DNA of 64,000 nucleotides from Pohlia nutans. Its lineage: Eukaryota > Streptophyta > Bryopsida > Bryales > Mniaceae. Where the stretch lies: contig CM040092.1 of assembly GCA_022496805.1 (NCBI GenBank), positions 20,478,113 to 20,542,112 on the forward strand, in the 5' to 3' direction. Below the pieces are notes generated by a model that saw only the letters and a list, made by a program, of their open reading frames with translations, was not told where the DNA came from and did no database searches. The position numbers were made by a program, and so were the translations under genes. Positions 12,577-26,116 of this stretch are shown in pieces (the stretch's first letter is position 1; the number at the start of each line of letters is the position of its first letter).

Positions 12577-12997
12577 CCCTTAAACGTCAAAGCAAGCCCT
12601 ACAGGCTTGTTTATGAGAGAGTACCGGTAATGGAGAAAAAGGTTGATTTTTCAACCAAAATTGAAATGAATTAGTGCTTTGGAAAGGTGATGAAAAAGCG
12701 AGGCTAGAACATAACTTGCGCCTAAATTAAACAATTGTGGAACAATCCTCAATCAAATAATGGAATTGGGGGAAAGGGAGAGCTATGATCAAGAAACAAC
12801 TGTTGAGAGAGACAAAGCATTTTTTATAGTAAAAAAATAGCAAAAACGCTAGCCAGTGGCGTCGATGGCATGCTAGTGGTTTTTAATTTTTAATTTTTGA
12901 TTTAAAAATAAATAAAATTTTAGAAGCACGTCGTTGCCTTAGAGTTTTAGAGATGTTATTTGGGTTGCCCTCCAAGGACCCTCTTGACGTTTAAGGG
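12577..12997. mobile_element. TTAA-flanked (piggyBac-like) element, 421 bp
   Basis: Flanked by TTAA on both sides (12573-12576 and 12998-13001). The termini CCCTTAAACGTCAA and its inverted copy TTGACGTTTAAGGG match over 14 bp. No coding capacity. Confidence 0.85.
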
Positions 12998-13001
12998 TTA
13001 A

Positions 13002-14591
13002 AGTAACGTTGGTACAAATGACCAATCCAAACATTTTCTTAAATCTTTTCACTTCTTTGTTTTTACTACTTTAGAAAATAGACCGCTTTATCCATTTGTA
13101 ACACTCCACCTCAAAACAACACTTATAAATTAATTCAATAAATCATCAAATGAATTCTAAAATTGTTTGAAGACCATTATGTGACAACATGGATACAAAA
13201 AGTTTAAAAGTGAAAATCCAACCCTGGCAATAATAGATCTCGTAAATATTGTTAAGATGTTTGCAACATGGATGATATACATTTGTATATCCAATTCTTG
13301 AGTTCCCTTAACTTGGTCTTTTTTATGTAATACTATTGTAGAAGCATCAACCCACAATAATAAAATAGTGACTTTCCATAACATTGTAAACTTTTTCAAT
13401 TCAAAATCTTTCTTGCTGTTGAAAAAAAAAACAAAAAAGGAACAAAGTCAATGCAGCTAAAGAATGTTATGTAGGTGTAATTAATTAAAGAGCACTTTTA
13501 TAGTATACATGACATGGGATATAAATGCGTGGTTTTAGGTTAGCAATCAAACTCTTATGAAATTTTTTCAGGGTACAAACATCATAAACAATACCAATAT
13601 GGTCTCAACTCTATTTCAACCTTACTTTTATATTTGTTTCAATTTTGGTCTCTTATTACATATTCAAATTTAGCTAGAAGGATATTTCTTTGGCATTCAA
13701 GAATGTTATGTTGAAAGTCCCATACAATTGAAACATTAAAAGTTTTTAGAGTAGAAGTGTAGAGATTTCACACTTCAACCTAATTCTTGTGTACGCTATC
13801 CTTATCTTTTTTTGCACAATAAAAGTTGCAATAAGTGACAAACATCATTACATTCTCCATGAAAATTTATCACACTAAAAGCGCTAAATTTCAATGATTT
13901 TATTGAATTTCAAACTCATCCCAATTCTTTTGCACTTCATTCCTAATCTCGTATGCAAAAAATGGAGGGTTAGGTGGGAAGCTTTAGTGCATCATTGCAT
14001 CACCTCGATGAATTAGATTCTCTTAAGTTTGTTCATGTGGATGTTTTCAGGGTGGATGTTTTCAAGGACGCTATTTGTCTAATTTCAAGAAGGCTAAATT
14101 TCATAGAAATAGAAAAATAGCACACCCCTCATAATAAAATTTTGAAGGCAATTTTAAACAATGTACAAGCCTAAAACTTTAAGTTCCTTATATAAAATAG
14201 TTTAGAGTTCAAGAAAGCCTATTTAAGCCAAATGGCTAGAAGAATTGCCTTAATTGTGATTAAAACTTGCATTAAAGGAACAATAAGGCATTTAAAGAAA
14301 AAAAAGTTCAAAAATGTTGTTAATGCATGAAAAAATCACCTAACTTGTTAATTTTTTTTCAACCTAATATGACCCCATATCATAACTACTGCTTTAAACA
14401 CACTATTAACATAATTTATTACTTTTTGAAAATTTAATTTTAGGCACTCACATTTTTTTGTACTTTAAAACTCAAAAATTCCATCCATTTTAACAATTCT
14501 ACATCCAATTGAATTGTTTTCATCCATATGAACAAGTTTTCATTCATTTGGAAGAATGGATCACTTTGCACTTTCTACCCTAAAGTCCTCT
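13002..14591. other. Intergenic DNA, nothing recognised
   Basis: AT-rich. The minus-strand frame 13157-13399 (80 codons) has no recognisable motif and no supporting context. Confidence 0.45.
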
Positions 14592-16013
14592 TTAGGGACA
14601 CTTTACATTAGAGTCAAGGTCCAGAAAAACCCTGATACCTAACAATCATGTTAGCTGAGAGTTGAAAATTGAACCCAAGGGCTTTATATTAGGGCTCAGG
14701 AACAAGAAACTACTCCAAATTCCAAAATGATGTGGCGTCTAAGTGACTTATTTTTAGAGGGAAAGTTTTGAACACAAACATTGAACTAAAGGTTCCAAAA
14801 AAGAGTACCAGTTTTGAAAAACCAACTCCTTTTTTGGGTCCAATGTCTACTTCAATAAAAATACTATTTTTTGGAGCATTCATTTTGGACAACTAGAAGT
14901 TTGTTCAAATACTTATTTATTGGATCTACTATTGAACTGGACCTAGAGGCTTTACACTTGGGTCCAAGTTCAATCAAAATTGGGTTCAAATTTGAAAGTC
15001 TTCAAATTGGACTTAATGACTTTACACTTAGGTTTGTATCCAATTCACATATTATTATTTTATTCAACTTCTCAAGTCCAAAGGTGAGGTTTCTCAAGCC
15101 TATTTTTAGCGCCAAATTTGAGCTACGTTAAACTACTACATAGGACAAGGAGAAGTTTGGATCACGCTCTAGTAAAAACCTGCTCGACACGAGTTGCCAA
15201 ATTCAAGCAATTCCATTCGTTGAAATTTGTGAAGTTTGAATAGGGTCAACCATCGAACCCTAATGTAAAGGACATGTTACATACGAAGTTGGCCCTGTTT
15301 TGATGTGTAAGAGGGCTTGAATCCTCACCTCTGATTGATTTAAATCTCAAAATTATCCCAATCCCTTTACCCCATTTGAGTCTTGGGGTGAAAATTTCGA
15401 ACCAACCATTTAATTAAAATCGACAAGATTTGACACAGACTGAACTCCAAGAATCGGGTGCAACCAAAATGAAAGACCAATTTGTGGGCTTCGGCCCATT
15501 TTGAGATCTCTCTCTATTTATAATTATAATTTTTTACATTAAAAAATATTTTTTTCCAACAATCAACACTCTTGGATTGTTTACAATTCTAAACATCTCT
15601 TTTTGATCTCTTCTTCCTTTCATCCTTCTTCATCTCTTAGGGCCCAATGCCATTAAACATGGGAGAAATGGGCACTGTTATTATCTTATTAAAGTGAGTA
15701 CGCTTAACCCTTAAACGTCCCATGGGGATAGTATATACGTTGTCGTATAATTGAGATTTGCTACCAACAAGAAACTCTAAATTGAGATCTTAATAGCTCA
15801 CTAAAACCGCATTGATCTAAATTTTCAACTTCTCTTATGCACTCAAACCCATTAAAGGTGTGGATCCATTCCAAATACAACTAAATACACCGTATTCTAC
15901 TGGCTACCACGGCACGTTCATGCGTTTAGGGGTGAAGGCTAATACGGGCTGAAATTTGGTTGAATTGAGGCCAAGAAAAAACGGGCTCGACTTCATATGT
16001 AAAGCGGCCCTAA
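14592..16013. mobile_element. Inverted-repeat element, about 1.4 kb, possibly Harbinger-like
   Basis: The left end TTAGGGACACTTTACATTAG is an imperfect inverted copy of the right end, which read outward-in is TTAGGGCCGCTTTACATATG. Related CTTTACAC words recur inside (near 14950, 15025, 15265). The flanking TTA and TAA are not a direct repeat, so the target duplication is unresolved. A TTAA-flanked element (15708-15932) sits inside. No transposase is seen. The class is a guess from the GGGCCGC-type ends. Confidence 0.55.
15708..15932. mobile_element. TTAA-flanked (piggyBac-like) element, 225 bp
   Basis: The left flank is TTAA (15704-15707) then CCCTTAAACGTCC; the right end is GCGTTTAGGGG followed by TGAA, a one-base decay of TTAA. 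It is nested in the inverted-repeat element at 14592-16013. Confidence 0.72.
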
Positions 16014-17483
16014 GATAGTTGCAACTACTGTATGAAGCCTGAGGACTAGGGACGCATCACTGTAATGGAACTATTGAATGTATGGCGCAACTTCGTCGAC
16101 AGGCTCCAGGCGGCGGGATTTTCAGGCGCCTGCTTTCGATTTCGCTTCTATCACGGGATCGACATCGTCGCTGATACAGTTCTGTAGCTTTTTCACTTAT
16201 TTTTTTGATTCATTTGCATGTTTTTAAGGGCATTTTCAACGGGAGATTTCGTTCTCAATTGCACGGCGCACCAAACCACGATACCCGTATCTTCACGATC
16301 GGGCTGCTTGAATACAGTCGTAGTACCAGCGGACAGCAGAATTGCAATTAGGGTTTTCTAATGGCTTCTTCGATCGCTTGCAGTCAATTAGCAATCCTGG
16401 GACCAAAATCTCATTGAGTTGCATTTGTTGAAAGATTTGTGTCTTGAACGGGGTCAGTTATTACAATTAGGGTTTTTGATAATCTTCTTTGCTTGCAGTA
16501 AATCAACTGATATTCTTCTTTGCGCAAGTCGAATCATTCTACGAACGAGTAATTTGGCCAATCTCTTTTTGGATTGTAGGTTCGCAAGTGACGGGATATT
16601 CTTTTCGGGAGACTTACGCAGGATTTCAAACATCTGCCTGATTTCATCTTCATGTAGTTTGGGCATAGAATCTATCGTGAACGAAGAGTCGATTTAACAT
16701 AAGTATCCGACGATTATCTTGTGTCGCTGAACTGCTTGGATGTCCCGCGTCTTAAGTTAGTGGGAACTTTTCATCATGTGTTTCTGGACGGGGGACTGGA
16801 TTTTAGGGTTTTACTAATAGTTGGTGTGTTTTATCGTCTTTCAACACACTGAGATCATGATACTAGAAGCTTGTTGTGTTAGTGACTTCTCAATACTATT
16901 GCTGCAGGTAGCAACTTAGCTATTTCCACTTAATTTCTTCAGTAGTTACCATAAATTATATTCAGAAGCAAAAAAGGTGTGCAACGTACCACAAGCACTG
17001 ACATGAAGCAGGTCCAGTGGAGCGTTCGAGATGCACTTCCAAAAGTATGAATTAGTTGCTAATCATAGCCTAAAAAATGGCTTGAACGAATTCCACCAGT
17101 ACTTGTTCTTTATTATGGAAGAGTTTCATAGTCAAGATGAGAGAAATGTACAACTTACTGTAGAGAGGTCGGTGCACCAAATGCAAGAGCCAGAAGCGCA
17201 AACATCATTGCACCTGTAGAGTCACACAAGACGCGAATTAGACACATAATTTAAAAAAATAAATTAAGCTATGGTTTTCTAACTGGCGGCATATTCCACG
17301 ATTGCAATTCTTTCAGAAGTCCTGAAAGTGAAGGACTCAAACCCTAAGAATTCTGCAAATACTTCATCATCGATCAATATTTGAACGCTGAGGTCAAGCC
17401 TACATCTCGTTGATTACGTACAATTCCAGAACCTGCAATTCCAGTTCGACATTCAACGTTGCACAGCCTGCTTCTGCATCAAC
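16014..17483. other. Intergenic DNA upstream of CPP gene, no gene recognised
   Basis: More GC-rich than the region to its left. The minus-strand frame 16454-16666 encodes a basic 70-residue peptide with no family resemblance; its antisense frame is also open. Nothing else found. Confidence 0.45.
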
Positions 17484-18255
17484 GAAACCCTATAACAATC
17501 ACGACTCACCAACCAAGAAGGGTACTACACTACCGGTATTAGTCTGTGCAGTACATTGAAATGCAAGCACTAACACATCAAGACCACAAATTCAGTGTTT
17601 GTCGATTGACAAGCAGCACCTCCAACACTGGCAAGTTCTGGAATGATTATTTCTCTGCAAATTCAGAGCACCCCAACTGGATGAATCAAATTCATCCAAT
17701 TCCTCTGGTATCATCCAGCAATTCGTTCCCCTCTCATAATTTCAAGCAGACCCTCTTCGCATCAACGAAACCCTAGAACAACAATCACTCGCGACTGATC
17801 ATCCAAGTGTAGATACTACCGGCAGTCTGTGCAGTGCATTGAAATGCAAGCACAAATATATCATTTCAGTCTGTCGAAACCCTAGAACAACCACGACTCA
17901 TCATCCGACAAAGAACGGTACTGCACTACCGGTATTAGTCTGTGCAGTACTTTGAAATGCAAGCACTAACACATCAAGACCACAAATTCAGTGTTTGTCG
18001 ACTTCAGAACGAGACAAGCAGCACCTCCAAAAACCTAGAATGATTATCTCTCTGCGAATTCAGAGCACCCCAACTGGATGAATCAAATTCGTTCCAATTA
18101 CTCTGGTTTCATCCAGCAATTCGTTCCCCTCTCATATTCTCAAGCAGACCTCTTCGCATCAACGAAACCCTAGAACAACAATCACTCGCGACTGGTCATC
18201 CAGAGTGTATAGATTAGTCTGTGCAGTGCATTCAAATGTATCGTTTCAGTGTCAG
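17484..18255. repeat. Tandem duplication, period about 392 bp
   Basis: The stretch beginning GAAACCCTATAAC (17484) recurs at 17876 as GAAACCCTAGAAC. Shared blocks follow in order: CTACCGGTATTAGTCTGTGC, AATGCAAGCACTAACACATC, CACCCCAACTGGATGAATC and ATCACTCGCGACTG. The copies are similar but carry small indels. No coding role is evident. Confidence 0.87.
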
Positions 18256-19259
18256 AAAACGACAAGCAGCTAGCGCACCATAGCAACGGTCCAGGAACTC
18301 CGCTCCAGGCGAGTTGCAGAGCGTCGCAGAGCTATGAATTCAACCCTAGATTCACCTCCATAAAAGCACTGAAGAAGAAAACGCTCACAAGATATCAGAT
18401 CACTCAATGAAAGGATGATTGTTGTCTAACCCTGCGGAATTCAATGCCGTTGACATAAATGCGGAAGACAAGCTCATGAACGATGCACAGTGGCTAACAC
18501 TAAAAGGCAGGCATCATCCTAAGCTGAACGGTAACCGGCTTCCATAGTAGGTCCATTCCACGAAAACCTCCAGAAGTCGCCCTAAATTTAGCGGCTCTCC
18601 GTTTTGTGCCAGCCAAGAAGGCGCTGCCCTGGCGCTGCCCGGGTGGGAAAAAGAACGTGTTCCCGCGCGGCGACAGTCCCAATTGCGGGTGTCGTATGCG
18701 ACTGACGCAGACTCATCACCCGCCCCGCCCTCTTCGATCGCTTCTTCCCGCTCTCATCGTCCCTGTTTCATCACCCCCCCACCTGCATTCTCTTCTCGAA
18801 TTCCGGCCCTGCAGGCTAATTTTCACCCTCCCAGCTGCGCCAATTCACGAACTCCCGGCAAAAATGGGCCAAATCCTGCTGTCCGTGTGAAGACCCTTCG
18901 TTTTGTGATGATGAAGCTCTGTCTGTGCGATCTGTTATTGAGGAGTAATGGGATTTCCTGTCAGGGTTGAGTGCTTCTGTTCTGTTTAGTATGACAATCG
19001 ATGCGCGATGAACTCGAAGTAGATTGGTATGTTTCAATGTCCAGACGTTGAAACATTCTGGACATAGGACGCGTGGGTTTGGTTTTGAATGGCGGGAGTA
19101 TTGACTGCGAAGGATCTTGTTGCTTGGATATGATCTGGGTTTGAAGTGGTTCTTGGTGGCATCGATTCAATGGAGTAGAGATAGTTGTTGCTCCGATGGA
19201 GGAGAACTGACTTTGCTTCAGGAGTGGGAAGAAGGTTTTCCTCGTTCTCCCATTTCACG
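18256..19259. other. 5' flank and probable leader of the CPP gene
   Basis: This kilobase precedes the first in-frame ATG of the CPP gene. Part of it (about 18600-18900) is GC- and CT-rich, which suits a promoter or leader, but no TATA box or start site could be fixed by eye. An in-frame TAG at 19182-19184 limits upstream extension of exon 1. Confidence 0.45.
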
Positions 19260-22200
19260 ATGTTGACCAGGGGAAGCAAAACGGCGGCTGAGAAGGTTGT
19301 TAGGGAATCCGAGAGCTTCGATATGGGGTCTCCTGACAAGCGAGAGGCCATCCCGCCCGTTACTGATGTCGAGGTCTGTGCCTAATTTACTAATATCTGT
19401 AAATCACTGAAAGGTGCCCTGAAAGGCAATGCCAGCAATGTGATTTGATAGAGCAATTTCACTTGACGTTGGTTTGGTCGTTCATCTGGGGAAGGGCTAT
19501 TTGATTGTATGTACGTCGTACGCAATTTGTCTGAAACGCGTGGAATTCGTGTGCAGGATTCGCCATTGTTTAAGTACTTATGCAATCTGTCGCCAATCAA
19601 GCCAGCGAAGGCGATACACCATGCGCAGACGTATAACGAGCTGACGTTTCCGCCTGAGCCTCGAATCTTTGCCTCTCCACGAAGCTCCAGAAGGTCCTCG
19701 AATAGTTCACTGAAGAGGTATGAGTAGCTCTGTGTTTATTGTTGTACGTGTATTGGTCGTTTGTGTTTGTTTGTGTTGCTGTAACTGATGTGGTTTATGA
19801 ATAGGGTTGTGGCTGCTGAGCTTTCGTCAGCGCAAGCCCAAGCTGAAGGTCGAGAAAGCCTCGGATGGCATCCGTCAAGTACCGTTTCGGACAATGCACC
19901 ATCACCATCCCCACAACAAGTTGAAACTCCGTGCTCAAGGAGGCAAACCGAGGAAGTGCCATCTAAAAACGAGAATGATGCTTACACTGTGGAAGACCTT
20001 GGGATGTTTGCCATGAACCCCAATCCAGAATCAGCAGCTGCCACTGCTGCCAGCTTCCAAACTCAGTTCACAGGTTTTGAACAATTGGACTCGGCAGTGA
20101 TTGTTGAAAAGAGCAGCACTGATCAAAGAAGGCAGTCCACTTCTAGCTCATTGTCACAGGATTGTGTGCTGCCAGGTAATCTAACCCAAGAGTCGTCGAA
20201 ATGCGTGGAAGAGCAGAATGACCCGAATTCTCAAGACCATGGGTTGAGATTCAGTGCTAAACCTGGGACAGTTTCTGAACTTGACCATGATACTACAGCT
20301 ATGGCATATTTTCTGGCTGGAAATGAAGCTCTGGGACAGGACAAAGGCGAGTGGTCAGAGGATTCAAGTGACGCGGTCGCTGTCAATGAAGAGGAGGCGG
20401 GGAAACAGGATTCTGACTTGCTGGATGCTATGGCATCAGAGTCTGGACTCGATCTCTCTGCTCAGAACACACATAACGATGGCGCTATTCTGTCAACTGA
20501 CAATGCTAACCATCAACAGTCTCTTCTCTCGCACAGGGTATGCGTGATTTTGCAAGACTAGAACCGCAAATCAGTTTCTGTTAACCCCTAAGCATCCACT
20601 GTGTATTTTCTGTAGTGTAGGAAAAATTGGACCCCCTGCTGCTTGTGTGAAAATAACTTCAGTTTGACACGATCGACACTGTTGATCTTGTAGTATAGAA
20701 CAATAGCTTTAAAATGATGTACTGCAATCAGAAAACCGAGGTAAAATGAGAAAATGCTACCGTTGCAATGTACAGTGGTGCAGATGGCCGTATTGGGCGT
20801 TTTAGACGCTCAGGGGTTAATGAGTTGCTTGGTCCCTTCTGTGCCCTCATCTCATGTGAATGTTTTGCCTTATTTCCAACTCTTTAGGTGGATTTGTATA
20901 TCTATTTTTTGTTTCCTGAAAGCTCCGTGTCTCATTCGATGCATATGGTGCCTATTCCGCAGGTTGACACCGCAGGACAGCGGGGTTTTAGAAGACGGTG
21001 TCTCGACTTTGATGCTTCTGGAGCAAGAAGAAAAAGCCTTGGCGGTGTGGGCAGTAGAAAATCTTTAGGTAGTAGGCTCAAAGAGTGCAGTGGAACCACT
21101 GTTGCGGATGGCAACGACGCATCTCCTGTTCTTGGCAATTTAGTACCTGATGTAACAGGAAGCAGAGTGGAAACTCCGGTGGACAATTCTTCAAATGCTA
21201 ATGATTCTTCAGATTCCGGCACACATACCAGGGGTGAGTCCTGAACGTCCAAGTACCTTTGGGTGAAGACTATTGTATAGGTGCACAATTGACCATTTGG
21301 AGGGTAGAGATTCATCACCACATTGCTGTCTAGGCATTGAAACTTTAGAATCAATTCTGCATATCTAGGAACAAGTTGTACCCATCACGTCGTTGTGTAT
21401 TGCCTAGGTGATTGAGTTTCCTGTCATGATACACTGAAGTATTAAGCTCTTGCTCTGTTGATGTATGTCTTGTGATCATGACTGATGTTTTTCTTTGATT
21501 AGCAGGGGACACGCTTGGGGCCATGACGAAGACGCAGCAACAACTCCCTAGCTGCTCGTACGAAAAGAATGTGGACGTTCTGAATGCGAAGACTGGGGAA
21601 GCAAAACCGCAAAACTCTGGAGTTAACCCCCCAGCAGAAGTCAGTGTGAGACGGAGTCCTCGTGTGCGAAGGACTGGGATCGGGCTTCACTTGAATTCTC
21701 TGACTACCACCATGTCCTTCAAGCGTGAATATGGAGGGGAGAGTGCGAAACGGGTTCTTGCAGCAAGTCTAGGATTACAACAACCGCTGGCCTTGGGGAT
21801 TCCGAAGGAAGATCATTCAGCTGGTGCTGCAGGGCAGGGCCACAATCAAGGAACTGTGTCATCTACTCCAAGCGAGAGAAACAACAGCGCTGGTGCTGAT
21901 GCACCAAGTCTAGTGGATATTCCCATAGTTCCCGATTTCACGTCTCTCAACATTGAGAACTTGCCACCGTTGGAAGAGACATTAGCATTGACTCCCATTC
22001 CGAATCTACCCAGGCTTGTGAGCCCTCGAGGACAGAAACGATCCCATTCGCATCAACAAGAGTTGGAGGAGGAAGCCACTGATGATGTTTTGGACAGCCC
22101 GCAGAGCTCCAAAAGAAGACGGTGAGTTGCAAACAATTTAAATTAGACCCCTCATGAAGTAACCGAGATTGCAAATGACTGATCATTTGTGAAAGTTGTA

Positions 22201-25200
22201 ATTCAGACAGGGCCGAGTTGTATATCACCAGAATCAGTGAAGGATCTTGTGGTCAATGAATAAACAAAATTGAACAAAAGAAAGTCCCATATGACCCACT
22301 TAAGAATCCATGAACTACGGAAAGCACTTTGAGCCTCTTGGTCCTTTGGGCGTTAATCAATAACCCTTAAAGGACATACTAAGCCCCGCGGGCTTACTTT
22401 CTTTTTTGGGGGAGAAGCTTGCTCATAACTTCTACTCTATTGAACCAAATGGGGTTTTTTTAAATGCCGAAACATTTAAAGCATCTATACTTCTTTAGAA
22501 TAGAACCAAAGTAAATTAAACAGAGAATCATGCTGAAAAATGGAGTTTAAAAGAGATTTTGAGTGTGGAAAGCAGGAAAGCCATGTCCTGTAAGGGTTAA
22601 CGTGCGTTTTGATTACACATGGGCTATCTAACGCTGGAGACGTTGTTTCCTAGGTTGTCTAGACGGAAACCTACTGCGCCTCCTCAGGGGGAAAAACCAG
22701 CAGACGGCTGCAAGCGTTGTAACTGCAAAAAATCCAAGTGCCTCAAATTGTAAGCTTTCTCACTACAATTCGGCTTTTCGGAATTAGTATGCTGGCTCTG
22801 AACTTTATTACGTACGTTTCTTTTTACTGATGGAGTGCTTGGTCTGGACCTATCTGAACGTTGGCTCTCTGTGTAAACGAAGCGATTTTACTCAAGTATG
22901 CCTTCCGGCACATAAACTTACTGTATTTTATTTTTGGTTTTTTTTGAAACTGAGGATCATATTCAAGTACAAAAGCAGCGAACTAAGGAAGAGAAACTAT
23001 CTGGTGAAAGGGACCGGGAGTTCCACAAGAACTAACAATTAGCTTACCTTTTATTTTTATTTTTCATTTGTAAATTATTTTTCTTAAAACTAGAGCCAAC
23101 CAGGGGCTAAAACTAAGGGAGGGTGCCGGCAAGCAGCTTACTGTATGTTTTTTTCTTGGCAGGTACTGTGAGTGTTTTGCTGCGGGTATATACTGCGTAG
23201 GTTCATGTGCATGCCGCCACTGCTTCAACAAACCTGAATACGAAGACACTGTCCGGAATACCAGACTGCAAATTGAATCTCGGAATCCGTTGGCGTTTGC
23301 CCCCAAGATTGTTCAGGCTGCTGAGGCCTCCCCTGTCCCTGGGGTAACTATGCTGAAACTTGTCTTGTGTTGCCTTTGAACTGCAGTATGCCAATCATGT
23401 AGACGACGACCATGCTAGCCTTTTCTTTCTTTTAGTTGACGGTGTACTGGTTACTGTGCAGGACGAGGCTCTGGATACTCCAGCCTCAGCCAGACACAAG
23501 CGTGGTTGCAACTGCAAAAAATCACTATGTCTCAAAAAGTACTGCGAGTGTTTCCAGGTAATCACTACTTTTATCTTGACCCAAGTTTTAACCAACTCTC
23601 CTTCCTCTGAACATTGTGGAGTAGAATCTTCTTGATTCAAATTTCTAAAACTGAGTGGAGTGCTGTTGTGGTGGACAGGCCGGCGTTGGGTGTTCAGAGG
23701 GATGCCGCTGTGAAGGTTGCAAGAATATGTACGGCAAGAAGGAAGGTATTGCTCAATGGAATGAAGCCCATCTCTTTTTCTTTCCCAAGTTAGAAGACCC
23801 TTTCCACTTACTGGTTGCGCTTCAATCTTGTATTATTATTGCAACATTTGGTGGTTCACCTTCTGAAATGATGTCCAACAGCTGATGAACTGTGAAACAG
23901 TGATTGAGGAATTTGTGTGAAATGATTCTGTGTTTGGTTGCAATGCAGGGCCTGCAGAGGGTGAGGAGAAGGAGGTAGAGCAGGTCATCTCTTCTTCTCG
24001 GGACGAGTCACAGGTGGAAGATCCCATCGAGCTGTTCAATAGGATGAGTGGAAAACCAAATCTGTCTCCAATCACCCCAAGTTTCGAACATGACGGGTAT
24101 TTGACTACTTTGTATTTTCATCATGCTGTCATTTGCTTAAGAGACCGTCTTAAACCTAAAAGATTGGGATTTCATGGTTTTTACATGACCACTTTGATCG
24201 ATCATATTGTTAAAAATCAATAATTCAGACCCGTGGGGCCAAATTTGAACCTAGTCAAAATGGCCCTTGCAGTTAAAATTAAATAAAATTAAACAGAAGA
24301 AAGTCCTCATGTGACCTACTCGAAACTGCTAATCGAAACTGCTAAACAACATGAGGCCCCATTTGGGAGCCCTTCTTGGTCCTTTAGTTGCTCTTTCTCT
24401 CATGTTCTTAACCTCTAAAGAACCAAGGTTTGAAAATGACAAATTTAGTTGATCATATTGCAAAATTATAATTCAGATGGGACCAAGTTTTATATCACCG
24501 TAATAGGTGTGGAATATTGTATGTGTTGGTCAAGAGAGAAGTAAATTTGAACAAGAGGAAGTCCTCATAAGACCTAAGGTAGAATGTCCTGAAACGGTCA
24601 ATACACCAAAACCAATGTGTAGACTGACCCATAATGGTAAACAGCCAAACTCGATGCCATTTGTGTGTCAACCACTCAAATTTGTAGAATTTGGGCCGGT
24701 TTGTGGAATCATATGTTCACAGATTTGGGATAGTCTAGTTATCGGTTTTGGGTGATGACTAACTTGTCACTCTGAAAATTTGTAGAAATTCATTTTTTAG
24801 AATAAAATTAGGGGAAAAATTGCATTCTTCAAGATTTCAATTTTCTTATGAAGAAAAAATACTATTTGCCCTCTACTCCTACCGCATGTAGGCTAGAAAG
24901 CTTAACTTATCCGTTTCAGGACGCTATCTTAAAACTGCTAAAAAAGATAATTAGACCCTATTCGGGCTTCTTGGTCCTGTAGGGGATAAGTTGAATGAGT
25001 TCTTGTTTCATCTGGTCTCGGCATAATTGCCTGATGCTCAATGCTCTGTTGCACCTCGCAGACATGGACGTTCTATGCTGAGACTGAGGTCTACAGGGCG
25101 CAAGCGAATTTCTTCGGATGAGCATTGTGCAGCTTCGTCTCCCCTGGCTCCGCATCTTGTGTCGTCAACGAAGCCTCCCAAGTCCCCTACCAGCTTCTCC

Positions 25201-26080
25201 AATACCTTGGATTCTTTTGATCTAGTGCCTCACCCTCCCCAAAGTGACTCGGACTTTTCTATGAACGGCTCAGCTGGAGAGTCTCCCATGACCACCCCAA
25301 CGTTTGCACGAATCGGTAACCAACGCTGGGAAGGTCTCACTGATTTGTGCACTCTCACTCCCCTGCCTACTTTGACTACTTCGCAACCAACTCCGGGCTC
25401 CTCCTGTGTCACTTCCGAACGACCTCTTCCTTCTCCTGCTTTCAGTAGCCAGAGGACTGAATCTCCCCATTCAAGGTATTTCAACCACTCTGAAATCCTT
25501 TTACTTTTTAGATTCAAGTTTGTGGTTTTCTTCTCATCAAGACTGCATTAAAATTGTATATATCTCCGTTGGCTTCTGGAAAAAAGAACAGAAATTAAAG
25601 CCTAGATCATGATATTGGTGGGACCCAGATACGTGCATTAAGTTTCTTCACTTTCGAGAATGGATAGTCCTCTAACCCTTTAAAATAAACCCTCAAAGCT
25701 TTGATTAATATAGGGGTGTCACACCTCTTCCGAGAAGATTGAGAACCTGGGGAGAGAACTGAACCAACCCTGGCCATTCTCCATGAAGGTGTGACTCCCC
25801 TTCAGACCGTGTGAAGAATGAGAATGGCCACGGCTTCTCAATCTTCACGCCCATTCTTCATCTTCGTAAGAGAATGAAACTTCTCAATCTTCAGAGAATG
25901 GGTCCTCCACAATTCAAGGAGAAAGTGCCACGTACCTATTTTCTGAAGCTCGAGAATGGGAAGAAAATGGTGTGACACCTGGTTGTCAGTTGGGAGTAAC
26001 TGACAACTCCTTTATAATGATTCCTCTCCGATCATGGAGAATTTGTTACGTCACCAATATCTAGTGCTAGCTAGTATCCC

Positions 26081-26116
<36 letters not shown>

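Noticed and set aside
16454..16666. Basic 70-residue minus-strand frame
   Set aside because: No family resemblance, no clear splice or promoter context, and the antisense frame is open as well.
20932..21354. 140-codon minus-strand frame in the CPP gene
   Set aside because: It is the antisense of CPP exon 4 and has no motif of its own.
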